Positions 7,055 through 14,745 of a DNA stretch of 17,642 bases are shown here, one piece after another. The DNA lies in contig AWGX01000127.1 in NCBI GenBank assembly GCA_000495415.1, positions 1 through 17,642 on the forward strand. Reading direction: 5' to 3'. Position numbers and translations under genes: made by a program. Each line of letters starts with the position of its first letter. Position 1 is the stretch's first letter. The stretch is from Smithella sp. ME-1. Its GTDB lineage: Bacteria > Desulfobacterota > Syntrophia > Syntrophales > Smithellaceae. The notes beneath the pieces are model-generated. The model did not search any database, was not told the DNA's origin, and was given only the letters and a program-made list of their open reading frames with translations.

Positions 7055-9025
7055 ATGATTGATTATGGAAAAGAACTTAATCGGGAACAATACCGTGTCG
7101 TAATAGAAGAAGCTGGTCCGCTTCTTGTGTTGGCTGGTGCCGGAAGCGGAAAAACGCGAACACTTACATACCGTGTTGCCCGTTTACTGGAAAGCGGTGT
7201 CAAACAGGAAAATATCCTGCTGGCCACCTTTACCAACAAGGCTGCGCGCTCCATGCTCAACAGGGTGGAGAATCTGATTAATTCCGACACAAGAAACATT
7301 ATGGGCGGCACTTTTCATCATGTTGCCCATCTCGTTTTAAGAAAACATGCTCATTATCTTGGTTACAAAACTAACTTTTCTATTGTGGACAGTGAAGATT
7401 CACGTCAGATTATTTCTACATGCATGGGCGAACTAAAGATTGATCCGAAACTGAGCAAGTTTCCCAAGAGCAATATAATTTCAGAAATTATCAGTCTCAC
7501 AGTCAATACTCAAAGCACACTGGATAATATTCTGGAATCCAGATATCCATTTTTTCTTCATCTTGCAAACGATATTAACCAGATAGCCTGCCTTTATGAA
7601 CAAAAGAAGAAAGAAATGGCGGTGATGGATTTTGACGATCTGTTAAATAATTGCCGCACACTACTGAAGGAAAATCCCGACGTTTTGAAAACTCTTTCCG
7701 GCAGATTTGAACATATTCTGGTAGATGAATATCAGGATACTAATATTATTCAGGCCGATATTGTCGACCTTTTGGCCTCTGCGCACAGAAACCTCATGGT
7801 GGTTGGAGATGATTCGCAAAGCATCTATTCCTTCCGGGGCGCTAATTTCAACAACATAATTAATTTCCCCAATCGTTATCCTGATTGCAAAATATTCAAG
7901 CTGGAAACAAACTACCGAAGTACACCCGAGATATTATATTTGGCCAATCTGAGTATCAATAATAATGAAAAACAATTTCCCAAAGAATTGAAAGCCGTGC
8001 GCGATAAAGGAATGCGGCCGGTAATGGTTTCCGCCAGAAACGTTGTGAAACAGGCGGATTTTGTGGCGCAGAGAGTCACGGAATTGATTCGATCGGGTGT
8101 GCCGCTCAAGGAAATCGCCGTTCTTTACAGAGCGCATTATCATTCCATGGAGATGCAAATGGAATTTGTCCGGCGCGATATTCCGTTTGATATGCGTTCC
8201 GGTATCCGTTTCTTTGAACAGGCACACATTAAAGATGTGACTTCCTACATGAGAATTTTAGTCAATCCGCGCGATGAGTTGGCCTGGCGGCGTTTGCTGA
8301 TAATGTATCCCAAAGTAGGGAAGGCGACATTCAATAAAATCTGGCAGTATTTAAAAAAGAAAGACAATCCTCTTGAAGCTGTTTTAACTGATGAATTCAT
8401 AAAAGTTATGTCCAAATCTGCCAAAACGGGGCTGGAAGAGTGTCGTAAAACAATAACGCTGCTTCTGGAGCTTCCTGAAAAGGAGCGCATCCCGGAAAAG
8501 GTGATAGATGTTTTGTTAAACATAGGCGGCTACCGTGTTTATTTGCAGGACAATTATTCCGACGCGTCATCAAGGGAAGAAGATCTAATCCAGTTGGGAA
8601 ATTTTTCCGCCCAGTTTTTGCAGATGGAAGATTTCTTAAATGAACTGGCCCTGCTCACCAATATGGCCAAAGAAGAAAACGTCGGTGAAGAAGATGATGA
8701 GGATAGAATTGCTTTAAGTACAATTCATCAGGCCAAGGGACTGGAATGGTCTTACGTTTTCTTAATCTGGTGTGCGGACGGTATGATTCCTCTCCAGAGA
8801 GCTTTAAAGGAGCAGGATGGTGAAGAAGAAGAAAGAAGACTTTTCTATGTAGCTGTTACAAGAGCCAAAGACCAGCTTTATTTGTGTTATCCAGCTCTTG
8901 ATTATACTCGATCATCCGGTGTTTTAAACATGGCGCCCTCACGTTTTATCAAAGAAATCGCTCCACTTTCAGAATACGACGAAGATCGCCCATTTGAACA
9001 ATGGGCGATTTATGATGATTATTAG
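7055..9025 (+). CDS. UvrD/Rep/PcrA-type superfamily 1A DNA helicase
   Basis: This 656-residue ATP-dependent helicase shows the SF1A motifs in order. They are the Q motif LNREQ (8-12), Walker A AGAGSGKT (27-34), TFTNKAA (about 58-64), Walker B VDEYQD (223-228), motif III GDDSQSIYSFRGA (251-263), ETNYRS, the late STIHQAKGLEW motif (555-565) and the arginine-finger motif RLFYVAVTRAK. The family translocates 3' to 5' on single-stranded DNA and acts in repair and replication restart. The length is close to Rep and shorter than typical UvrD/PcrA; no extended C-terminal tail is present. No nuclease domain is fused, so it is not AddA or RecB. No Shine-Dalgarno is visible before ATG 7055. The last codons contain a strong hairpin. 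Confidence 0.9.
   Translation: MIDYGKELNREQYRVVIEEAGPLLVLAGAGSGKTRTLTYRVARLLESGVKQENILLATFTNKAARSMLNRVENLINSDTRNIMGGTFHHVAHLVLRKHAHYLGYKTNFSIVDSEDSRQIISTCMGELKIDPKLSKFPKSNIISEIISLTVNTQSTLDNILESRYPFFLHLANDINQIACLYEQKKKEMAVMDFDDLLNNCRTLLKENPDVLKTLSGRFEHILVDEYQDTNIIQADIVDLLASAHRNLMVVGDDSQSIYSFRGANFNNIINFPNRYPDCKIFKLETNYRSTPEILYLANLSINNNEKQFPKELKAVRDKGMRPVMVSARNVVKQADFVAQRVTELIRSGVPLKEIAVLYRAHYHSMEMQMEFVRRDIPFDMRSGIRFFEQAHIKDVTSYMRILVNPRDELAWRRLLIMYPKVGKATFNKIWQYLKKKDNPLEAVLTDEFIKVMSKSAKTGLEECRKTITLLLELPEKERIPEKVIDVLLNIGGYRVYLQDNYSDASSREEDLIQLGNFSAQFLQMEDFLNELALLTNMAKEENVGEEDDEDRIALSTIHQAKGLEWSYVFLIWCADGMIPLQRALKEQDGEEEERRLFYVAVTRAKDQLYLCYPALDYTRSSGVLNMAPSRFIKEIAPLSEYDEDRPFEQWAIYDDY
8985..9009 (+). 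terminator. 10-bp perfect hairpin at the end of the helicase gene
   Basis: ATCGCCCATT (8985-8994) and AATGGGCGAT (9000-9009) form a perfect stem with a 5-base loop, five codons before the stop. T/A-rich sequence follows (TTATGATGATTATTAG) but there is no clean T-run. It may act as a terminator embedded in the coding sequence, as an mRNA 3' end, or as a pause site. Confidence 0.45.
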
Positions 9026-9126
9026 TTGGAATGTGGTGGCATTGGAAACATATCATGTATCAGACGTTAAGAAATATGTTAATTTGACATAAGAATAATT
9101 TATTTGGAAATAAACAATGGAAAAAT

Positions 9127-9819
9127 ATGAAGCAATTTAGCATCTCGTTCGTTTTCCCTATGTTTAATGAGGCTGAGAATATCGGGAACACTATTGCCAG
9201 AGCAAGCGCACTGGCACGGGAACTGACTGACGATTATGAAATAATTGTTGTTGATGACGCATCCACCGATAAAAGCGTTGAAACCGTAAAATCGATAGCA
9301 AAGAAAGATTCACATATAAGGATTGTTTGTCTTAATGTGAACACTAAAATGGGCGGAGCAATTAAAGAAGGATTGAAAAACGCTGCAAAAGAAGTAATTA
9401 TATACACCGATTCCGACTTTCCTGCTAAAGAAGAAGATATAAAAAATGCTCTTGGTATACTGCGAGATGTTGATATAGTAACATCCTACAGCCTTGTGAT
9501 AAAAGACCGGAAACTCATCCGAATAATCATGTCAAAAACATATAATATCCTTGTTCAGTTTTTTTTCGGACTCAACATACCGGACGTTAATGGCGCCTTA
9601 AAGATATATAAAAAAGAAGTCCTGACCGTCATTAATCCGAAATCGAACAGCCCTTTTATCCATCCTGAAATATTCGCTGAAGCGGTAAAAAATGGATTTA
9701 AAATAAAAAAATACGGCATAATATTCGAACCCAGAACAAAAGGAAAATCAAGCGTTGCCAAAATAAACGTTATAGCAAGAACAATCAGCGATATGCTCAT
9801 TTACAAGTTTTCAAGATGA
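9127..9819 (+). CDS. GT2 glycosyltransferase, polyprenyl-phosphate sugar synthase-like
   Basis: The 230-residue protein has a GT-A fold of family GT2. FVFPMFNEAENI opens the nucleotide-binding region, VVDDASTDKS lies at 41-50, and the metal-binding DSD at 95-97 sits in YTDSDFP. An IPDVNGALKIYKKEVL segment corresponds to the acceptor region of DPM1/ArnC-like enzymes. These enzymes move a sugar from a nucleotide donor to a polyprenyl phosphate on the cytosolic face of the inner membrane. Unlike ArnC, it has no C-terminal membrane anchor. The ATG overlap (4 bp) with the downstream deacetylase gene shows tight coupling and suggests that both act on one lipid-linked sugar. The actual sugar cannot be told from sequence. 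A TTGACA at 9084 has no convincing -10 partner. Confidence 0.83.
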   Translation: MKQFSISFVFPMFNEAENIGNTIARASALARELTDDYEIIVVDDASTDKSVETVKSIAKKDSHIRIVCLNVNTKMGGAIKEGLKNAAKEVIIYTDSDFPAKEEDIKNALGILRDVDIVTSYSLVIKDRKLIRIIMSKTYNILVQFFFGLNIPDVNGALKIYKKEVLTVINPKSNSPFIHPEIFAEAVKNGFKIKKYGIIFEPRTKGKSSVAKINVIARTISDMLIYKFSR

Positions 9820-10667
9820 AATATCTTATCGTAAGCGCAGACGATTTCGGCTTGACCAATGCCCTGAACGAGGGCATCGTGAAAGCATACATAAATGGCA
9901 TCGTTACGTGTGTAAATATCATGCCGTCAGGTGAAGCGTTTGAAAACGCCTTTGCGCTGTTAAAAGAGAACGGCATAACGGAAACAGGGGCACATTTATC
10001 GCTTACTCAAACTCATTCCCTTGCAGGATATAAAAAGGTTTCAACGCTTATAACCCATTCGGGAAATTTTCATAATGACTACAAAACTTTTATTTTAAAA
10101 TTCATTTCAAAAAAAATAGATCTATCTCAGGCATATTTCGAACTGAAAAGGCAGATGGAAATGCTTAATGCGACCGGATTGAAAATAACAAATTTAAGCA
10201 GTCATGAAAATATACACATGATACCGTCCTTTCTGAATCTATTCATCAGGCTGGCGAAAGAATTCAAAGTGAAGGCTATCCGCTTTCCGCATGGAGACAA
10301 ATCTTTCCATTACGGTATAAATATGATTTACAAAAAACTTGTTCTGTCTTTTTTTGAGAGACGCATGAGAAAAATATTGAATGCATCAGAAGTAATGTCT
10401 CCCGATCATTTTCGCGGATTTTTCGATTCCGGGAAAATGAATGAAAATATTTTATTACAGATTATAAAATCTCTTGAAAAAGGAACAACGGAACTGATTT
10501 GCCATCCCGGCATCCTTGACCACGGGTTGACGAAGAATTGTCGTTTTTATAATAATTGCGAATCGGAACTTAACGCACTTACAAGCCCACGCGTAAAAAA
10601 GCTGGTTGAAGATAAAAACATACAACTAGTGAGTTACGGAGATTTCCTGCAGAAACGGGAAAAATAA
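9816..10667 (+). CDS. YdjC/ChbG family carbohydrate deacetylase, NaxD-like
   Basis: This 283-residue protein belongs to the YdjC/ChbG/HpnK family. The metal-site residues are visible: SADDFG (Asp9-Asp10), GAHLSL (His60) and SSHENIHMIP (His130, His134). A late ELICHPG segment is also typical. Family members remove N-acetyl groups from amino sugars: ChbG acts on chitooligosaccharides, and NaxD/LgmC act on undecaprenyl-linked hexosamine used for lipid A. A hopanoid role like HpnK is less likely because no hopanoid genes are nearby. The start codon overlaps the stop of the GT2 gene in ATGA. The membrane glycosyltransferase gene starts 5 bases after its stop. Context favours deacetylation of a polyprenyl-phosphate aminosugar; the exact substrate is inferred. 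Confidence 0.85.
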   Translation: MKYLIVSADDFGLTNALNEGIVKAYINGIVTCVNIMPSGEAFENAFALLKENGITETGAHLSLTQTHSLAGYKKVSTLITHSGNFHNDYKTFILKFISKKIDLSQAYFELKRQMEMLNATGLKITNLSSHENIHMIPSFLNLFIRLAKEFKVKAIRFPHGDKSFHYGINMIYKKLVLSFFERRMRKILNASEVMSPDHFRGFFDSGKMNENILLQIIKSLEKGTTELICHPGILDHGLTKNCRFYNNCESELNALTSPRVKKLVEDKNIQLVSYGDFLQKREK

Positions 10668-10672
10668 TTGAC

Positions 10673-11299
10673 ATGAAGAAACGACAGCACTATATTCCCC
10701 CCGAAAAGAATCATTCTGCCGTCAAAATTCAGGATAACGTAACCTTTATGGCCTTTTTAAATAAATATTTAACAAACAAAGTGACTTTTATTTTTATAGG
10801 GTGTGTTCTTATCCTGCTCACTAGGCTGCCGCAGTTTTTCGGAGAAATGCTATTTCCTGACGGAGACGAATGTATCGTCGGTCTGATGGCTAAACATATT
10901 CTGGATGGCAAAGGTTTCCCCCTTTTTGTTTATGGTGCCCCTTACGGGTTTGCTGTTTTCGAAACTGTGCCGGCCGCATTGTTTTATAAGATATTCGGCG
11001 TTTCAGCGGTCACTTTGAAAGCTGCAATATTATGCCTCTGGACAACTGGATGGATATTTTTTGTGTTGACTCTATGGCGTCTTGAAAATCGCCGGATTGC
11101 TTTAATTGGCGGCATTCTCTTGCTCTTTGCGCCGGGGTGGGGTGCAATGTCATTAAAAGCCTGGGGTACACATATAACAGCATTTACGGCTATGAACCTG
11201 AGTCTCTGGATGCTGGCAGACATATATCGTTCTAAGGATGATTGCAAAAAAAACAGCTGTGCTTTCTGGATTCTCTCTGGCCATTGTTATCTTGAGTAA
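10673..11299 (+). CDS. GT-C membrane glycosyltransferase, N-terminal part (frameshifted)
   Basis: The frame encodes the first half of a GT39/ArnT-like multi-span glycosyltransferase. The first membrane segment lies at about 37-52. The periplasmic acidic motif DGDE at 63-66 follows, then the GxPYG loop and several more hydrophobic helices. GT-C enzymes use Asp/Glu in this first loop to transfer sugar from a polyprenyl-phosphate donor. After codon IYRSKDDCKK the frame leaves the family and runs to a stop about 17 codons later. The continuation lies in the +1 frame, just after an A8 tract. Removing one A would give a single 542-residue protein of normal GT-C size. It follows the deacetylase gene by 5 bases with only a weak ribosome site, so it belongs to the same operon. 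Confidence 0.75.
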   Translation: MKKRQHYIPPEKNHSAVKIQDNVTFMAFLNKYLTNKVTFIFIGCVLILLTRLPQFFGEMLFPDGDECIVGLMAKHILDGKGFPLFVYGAPYGFAVFETVPAALFYKIFGVSAVTLKAAILCLWTTGWIFFVLTLWRLENRRIALIGGILLLFAPGWGAMSLKAWGTHITAFTAMNLSLWMLADIYRSKDDCKKNSCAFWILSGHCYLE

Positions 11300-12302
11300 T
11301 CCAATATGGTTATTCGCGGTTCTTCCATTTGTTGCGCTTCTTTTATATGAGAGAAGAAAGATGTCTGATATTGTTTTCATGGCTCTCGGTACTTTTGGTC
11401 TGGCGATAATTATTTTGCTTGCTAAACTGGTAAGCGGTGGAATTGAACATCACTGGGTACCGCTTATTTTTACGGACTGGAATATTTTAGAAGCAATCAA
11501 GCTACTGCCGGAACGTGTTTGGGTGGCAATGTCGGGTGCCTATTTCCTGATAGATAAATTAGATGCCGGCAAGGGGACGTTTTTAGCGACAGGAATATGG
11601 ACGATTACATCGCTGTTGTTTTTAGGTTGGAGTGCTGCCGGACTTTTTAGAAAAGACCCGGCGAGTTTTTTAATTCGGGGATTTATCGGCGTCGTCTTCA
11701 CCATTTTAGCGGTTTCTATTTTTATCAATAATGAGGTTTTCGGATACAGATATTTTCTGCCGTTAATCAGTGCATTTATCGCTTTGATTGCCGTTGGTAT
11801 TGATAGGTTGTGGAACCAGCGGCAGATTGCGAAGATTTCGGCACAGATACTGCTATGTCTTCTTATTTTTACCGGGGCGGTGTCTTTATCGGAATTTCGT
11901 CATCTTTCTTCATCAGTAATGCCGCCGGAAGCGAAAGTAGGGGAGGCAAAAGCCATTGAAACCTTAACCGGTTATTTGTCGATTCAGGGCATAAATTCCG
12001 TGTACAGCTTTGACCGTATGCTTCACTGGCAAATAATGTTTGCGAGCAAAGAGAATATTAAAGCGAGATGGTTTCATCCATCTGATCGCTATCCGGAATA
12101 TCCCCGGGCGGTGGACAAGGCATTCGCATCTAATAATAAGGTGGCGTTGATTGGCTATTCGGATCAAATGGCATCGCTGGCAAAATATCTGGTAAAACGA
12201 GAGACGTTTCCCCGCGTTGAAGAAAGTGATGGCTGGTATGTGATTATTTACGATCCCGACCGTGCTTTGCTTGAAGAAATCGGCTTTGTCCTGAATAAAT
12301 AA
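11238..12302 (+). CDS. GT-C membrane glycosyltransferase, C-terminal part (frameshifted)
   Basis: This is the remaining part of the split glycosyltransferase. The frame carries about six further hydrophobic segments (for example SGFSLAIVILSNPIWLFAVL and VVFTILAVSIF). A soluble C-terminal periplasmic domain ends near YDPDRALLEEIGFVLNK. The ATG at 11238 lies inside the N-terminal frame with only AAGG directly against it, so independent translation is unlikely. The true junction is at the A8 tract at 11246-11253: with seven A residues the reading would be DDCKKTAVLSGF without a break. Possible explanations are a sequencing indel, a phase-variable contingency tract, transcriptional slippage on A8, or a young pseudogene. 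No other stop or frameshift breaks either half, which argues against long decay. Confidence 0.7.
   Translation: MIAKKTAVLSGFSLAIVILSNPIWLFAVLPFVALLLYERRKMSDIVFMALGTFGLAIIILLAKLVSGGIEHHWVPLIFTDWNILEAIKLLPERVWVAMSGAYFLIDKLDAGKGTFLATGIWTITSLLFLGWSAAGLFRKDPASFLIRGFIGVVFTILAVSIFINNEVFGYRYFLPLISAFIALIAVGIDRLWNQRQIAKISAQILLCLLIFTGAVSLSEFRHLSSSVMPPEAKVGEAKAIETLTGYLSIQGINSVYSFDRMLHWQIMFASKENIKARWFHPSDRYPEYPRAVDKAFASNNKVALIGYSDQMASLAKYLVKRETFPRVEESDGWYVIIYDPDRALLEEIGFVLNK
11246..11253 (+). repeat. A8 homopolymer at the frameshift junction
   Basis: Eight A residues lie exactly where the glycosyltransferase changes frame. Homopolymers of this length are prone to replication or polymerase slippage. They are also prone to indel errors in some sequencing methods. 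Confidence 0.8.
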
Positions 12303-12377
12303 TTTCTGTTTGCTTCCGGTTTCAGCCTGATTTTTCTTAGATATGGTGAATAACAGGCATATATGTATTAGATTAGA

Positions 12378-12395
12378 TTTCGCAAAGCTGCGAAA
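12378..12395 (+). promoter_or_regulatory. Hairpin next to the GT39 ribosome site
   Basis: TTTCGCA and TGCGAAA form a perfect 7-bp stem with a 4-base loop. The stem ends at the first base of the AGGGAAGG Shine-Dalgarno (12395-12402), which precedes ATG 12405. It could tune ribosome access, or mark the end of a processed leader. The rest of the 102-bp gap shows nothing clear. Confidence 0.4.
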
Positions 12396-12404
12396 GGGAA
12401 GGCA

Positions 12405-14171
12405 ATGAAAAAAAGCACGGTCAAAAAATCAAATCCTGTTAATCAAAAAAAATCATTATCTCCCAAAGTAGAAACTCTGCGAAACCAGCCGATTCCTGTT
12501 GCCGATACTTTAAAGTCACCGCGAAAATGGCTACGGATACTTTTGCCGGCATTGCTGTTGGTATGGCTGGCCTATGCCTTAATTGACGGAGCTTTCGAAA
12601 ATTCGGTTACAGTGGATGAGTTGGCTCACCTTCCTGCGGGGTTAGTTTACTGGCAAACCGGAGATTTCAGCGTCTATCATCACAACCCGCCGCTCTTAAA
12701 ATTGATGGCTGCCGCACCGCTTTTCGCCGCAGGGATAAAAGCTCCGGAACATGGCTACAACGGGAACCGTTGGGAACTGGGTTATCTTTTCCAGCAATCC
12801 CTGGGAGAGAGCTACCACCGTACTTTTTTACAGGCACGGATGGTCATTGCTTCGTTGACGCTGCTCCTCGCATTGTTGCTTTTTTACGTTACTCACCATA
12901 CGCTTGGGTGGGAAGCCGGTCTGGTTGCGCTTTCACTTTTCAGTTTCAACCCGTTGGTATTAGCTCATGGCGCGTTGGTAACAACAGACGCTGGTTTTGC
13001 TTTGGCTTTCTTTACTACCTGTGTCATCGGTGTATATTTTTTCCGGCGTCCGACATGGAAAATGAGCCTGATGTTGGGAGTAATGCTGGGCGTTGCGTTG
13101 CTCACCAAATTCACCGCGTTACTGCTTTTACCGATACTTATACTTACAGCGTTGATGTTACCGTGGTTGACATCCAAGCTTAATGAAACCGACAAGTATG
13201 GCTGGTTTCAATTATCTGCCGGTCAGCGTTGGCTGCGATTAATGATATCATTACTAATCGCGATTATTGTGCTTGACGCGGGATATCTTTTTAAGGGTGT
13301 TGGTCAGCCAATCTCTTCTTATTTACTGAGTCATCCGTTGCTTCATACAATTTCCTCGTCAGCGATTGGAAGTCTGCCGAGTCCTCTTCCTGCTGAATAT
13401 GTAATGGGTTTTGACGATCAGTTCGTTGAGTCGAGATCGGGTAGACTTTTTGTTTATCTTTTCGGCCAAATAACAAGCAAAGGATGGTGGTATTATTACC
13501 CGCTCGCCCTTTTCTTGAAGCTGCCTATAATGTTTCATATATTGCTTTGTGCATTGCTGGTCGCTATAGTTATGCGCAAAATACCAATGAGTTTATTCAT
13601 GATAGGAAGCCTTGCAGTTCCGTTATTTTCTTTGATCATGTTTATAATTTTTACAAACATAGATATCGGTGTAAGATATCTATTATTTCTCATGCCATTT
13701 GCCTGTATCGCAATTGCCCACTTGGCGAAGATGAAATTGAAGAAAAGAATGCAGGAAGTATTATTTTCAGTATGCCTTTTATTATATGCGGGTAGTGTGA
13801 TAGTTTGCCATTCCAATTATATTGCTTATTTCAGTGAGTTTATCGGGGGGCCGGCAAAAGGACATCATTATTTGGCAGACTCTAATCTTGATTGGGGTCA
13901 GGATCTTCTAAGGTTAAAAAGTTTTATGCAGGAGAACGATATCCCGACTGTAGCCATGTCACATTTCGGTCCAGTTGATCCATCAGTATACGGGATTAAG
14001 TATACTTCAATCAACGATCCTGCGGGGCCGGAAATGGTTGTGATTAGTGTTAATCATCTACTTGGAATTGATCCTGGTGCAGAGATAGTGGGTGTCCAGC
14101 GATACCGCTACCGAATGCCGATAGCAACGGTGGGTTATTCTCTCTGGGTTTTCAATCGTATTAAAGAGTAA
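12405..14171 (+). CDS. GT39-family membrane glycosyltransferase, ArnT/PMT-like
   Basis: The 588-residue protein starts with a basic cytosolic tail, and the first membrane span is near 43-60. The GT39 catalytic loop follows, with VDELAHLPAG (Asp71-Glu72) and the family's YHHNPPLLKL motif (about 91-100). Around ten more hydrophobic helices come next. A periplasmic C-terminal domain holds the DSNLDWGQD signature near 490. GT39 enzymes use polyprenyl-phosphate sugars and modify lipid A or proteins on the periplasmic side. The gene is intact, in contrast to the split GT-C gene just upstream, and it may share or replace that function. The acceptor is unknown. It has its own strong Shine-Dalgarno and a 102-bp leader, so it could be expressed separately from the genes before it. 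Confidence 0.85.
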   Translation: MKKSTVKKSNPVNQKKSLSPKVETLRNQPIPVADTLKSPRKWLRILLPALLLVWLAYALIDGAFENSVTVDELAHLPAGLVYWQTGDFSVYHHNPPLLKLMAAAPLFAAGIKAPEHGYNGNRWELGYLFQQSLGESYHRTFLQARMVIASLTLLLALLLFYVTHHTLGWEAGLVALSLFSFNPLVLAHGALVTTDAGFALAFFTTCVIGVYFFRRPTWKMSLMLGVMLGVALLTKFTALLLLPILILTALMLPWLTSKLNETDKYGWFQLSAGQRWLRLMISLLIAIIVLDAGYLFKGVGQPISSYLLSHPLLHTISSSAIGSLPSPLPAEYVMGFDDQFVESRSGRLFVYLFGQITSKGWWYYYPLALFLKLPIMFHILLCALLVAIVMRKIPMSLFMIGSLAVPLFSLIMFIIFTNIDIGVRYLLFLMPFACIAIAHLAKMKLKKRMQEVLFSVCLLLYAGSVIVCHSNYIAYFSEFIGGPAKGHHYLADSNLDWGQDLLRLKSFMQENDIPTVAMSHFGPVDPSVYGIKYTSINDPAGPEMVVISVNHLLGIDPGAEIVGVQRYRYRMPIATVGYSLWVFNRIKE

Positions 14172-14268
14172 TGAGTCAATTTTATATTTCCCAAGAAAAA
14201 ATTATAAATACCACATTTAGAGTTCAGTATCTGTTATGGAGTAAGCTAATTCTTAGTAGGAGGATATA

Positions 14269-14703
14269 ATGCTGGAACAGACGAAATGCGTTTTTTGTGA
14301 TATTGTTGCCGGTAAAGCAAAGGCTTATAAGATTTATGAAAATGAATTATCCATGTGTATTCTGGATATTCATCCATATACAAAAGGACATTGTCTTGTC
14401 ATTTCCAAGAGACACGTTCCCTGGTGGCATGAATTGACAGATGAGGAAAATGCCAGTCTATTCAAGGTTGCCAAAATTGTATCCAATAAAATGATGCAGA
14501 CATTCAATCCTGATTTTATTTTCCTTTACGCGCGAGGTAGAAGAATCCCTCATACACATCTTTTTTTGATTCCTACATATAGTGGAGATGTCCTGGACAA
14601 ATTTTTTAATGCTCTGGAGAATTTTCAGGAATCTCCTCAAATGCTGGCAAAGTTGAAAGAGCCTTTGAAAATGGAAGAAGCCGCCAGACTTCTTAAAATA
14701 TGA
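14269..14703 (+). CDS. HIT family protein with altered His triad
   Basis: A 144-residue histidine-triad protein. The CxxC pair (Cys7, Cys10), the central DIHPYTKGHCLVISKRH strand region and the C-terminal triad are recognisable. The triad reads HTHLFLIP: His95 and the presumed nucleophile His97 are kept, but the third histidine is Phe99. The usual AGQ/GAG glycine loop before the triad is also replaced by YARGRRIP. A shifted specificity or a binding rather than hydrolytic role is possible; retained His97 leaves catalysis open. It starts behind a strong AGGAGG (spacing 5-6). It is unrelated in detail to the HIT gene at the left end, which keeps all residues. It converges with kup. Confidence 0.85.
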   Translation: MLEQTKCVFCDIVAGKAKAYKIYENELSMCILDIHPYTKGHCLVISKRHVPWWHELTDEENASLFKVAKIVSNKMMQTFNPDFIFLYARGRRIPHTHLFLIPTYSGDVLDKFFNALENFQESPQMLAKLKEPLKMEEAARLLKI

Positions 14704-14711
14704 AATCATGC

Positions 14712-14745
14712 AATTCTTATTTCGTATGTTTCATCAAGAAGAATT
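14712..14745. terminator. Weak inverted repeat between convergent HIT and kup genes
   Basis: AATTCTT (14712-14718) and AAGAATT (14739-14745) could pair across a 20-base loop. The stem is short and A/T-rich and there is no T-run, so a bidirectional terminator is only a weak suggestion. The gene ends are 40 bp apart. Confidence 0.2.

Noticed and set aside
7055..9025. Helicase as part of a phage-defence or mobile system
   Set aside because: It shows only standard UvrD/Rep motifs with no fused nuclease or partner gene. Its neighbours are an envelope cluster and TPR genes, with no integrase or repeats.
9084..9112. TTGACA before the GT2 gene as a full promoter
   Set aside because: No acceptable -10 box was found at 15-19 bp spacing; the best matches share only 3 of 6 bases with the consensus.
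9117..9140. Seven-codon micro-ORF overlapping the GT2 start
   Set aside because: Too short to judge, with only a poor ribosome site; most likely chance.
11238..11240. ATG 11238 as the start of an independent membrane protein
   Set aside because: No properly spaced ribosome site. The protein is the direct continuation of the upstream frame once one A is removed.
12770..13183. 137-codon open frame within the GT39 gene
   Set aside because: It lies in an alternative frame of a clearly coding, conserved membrane protein, and its composition looks like a frame shadow.
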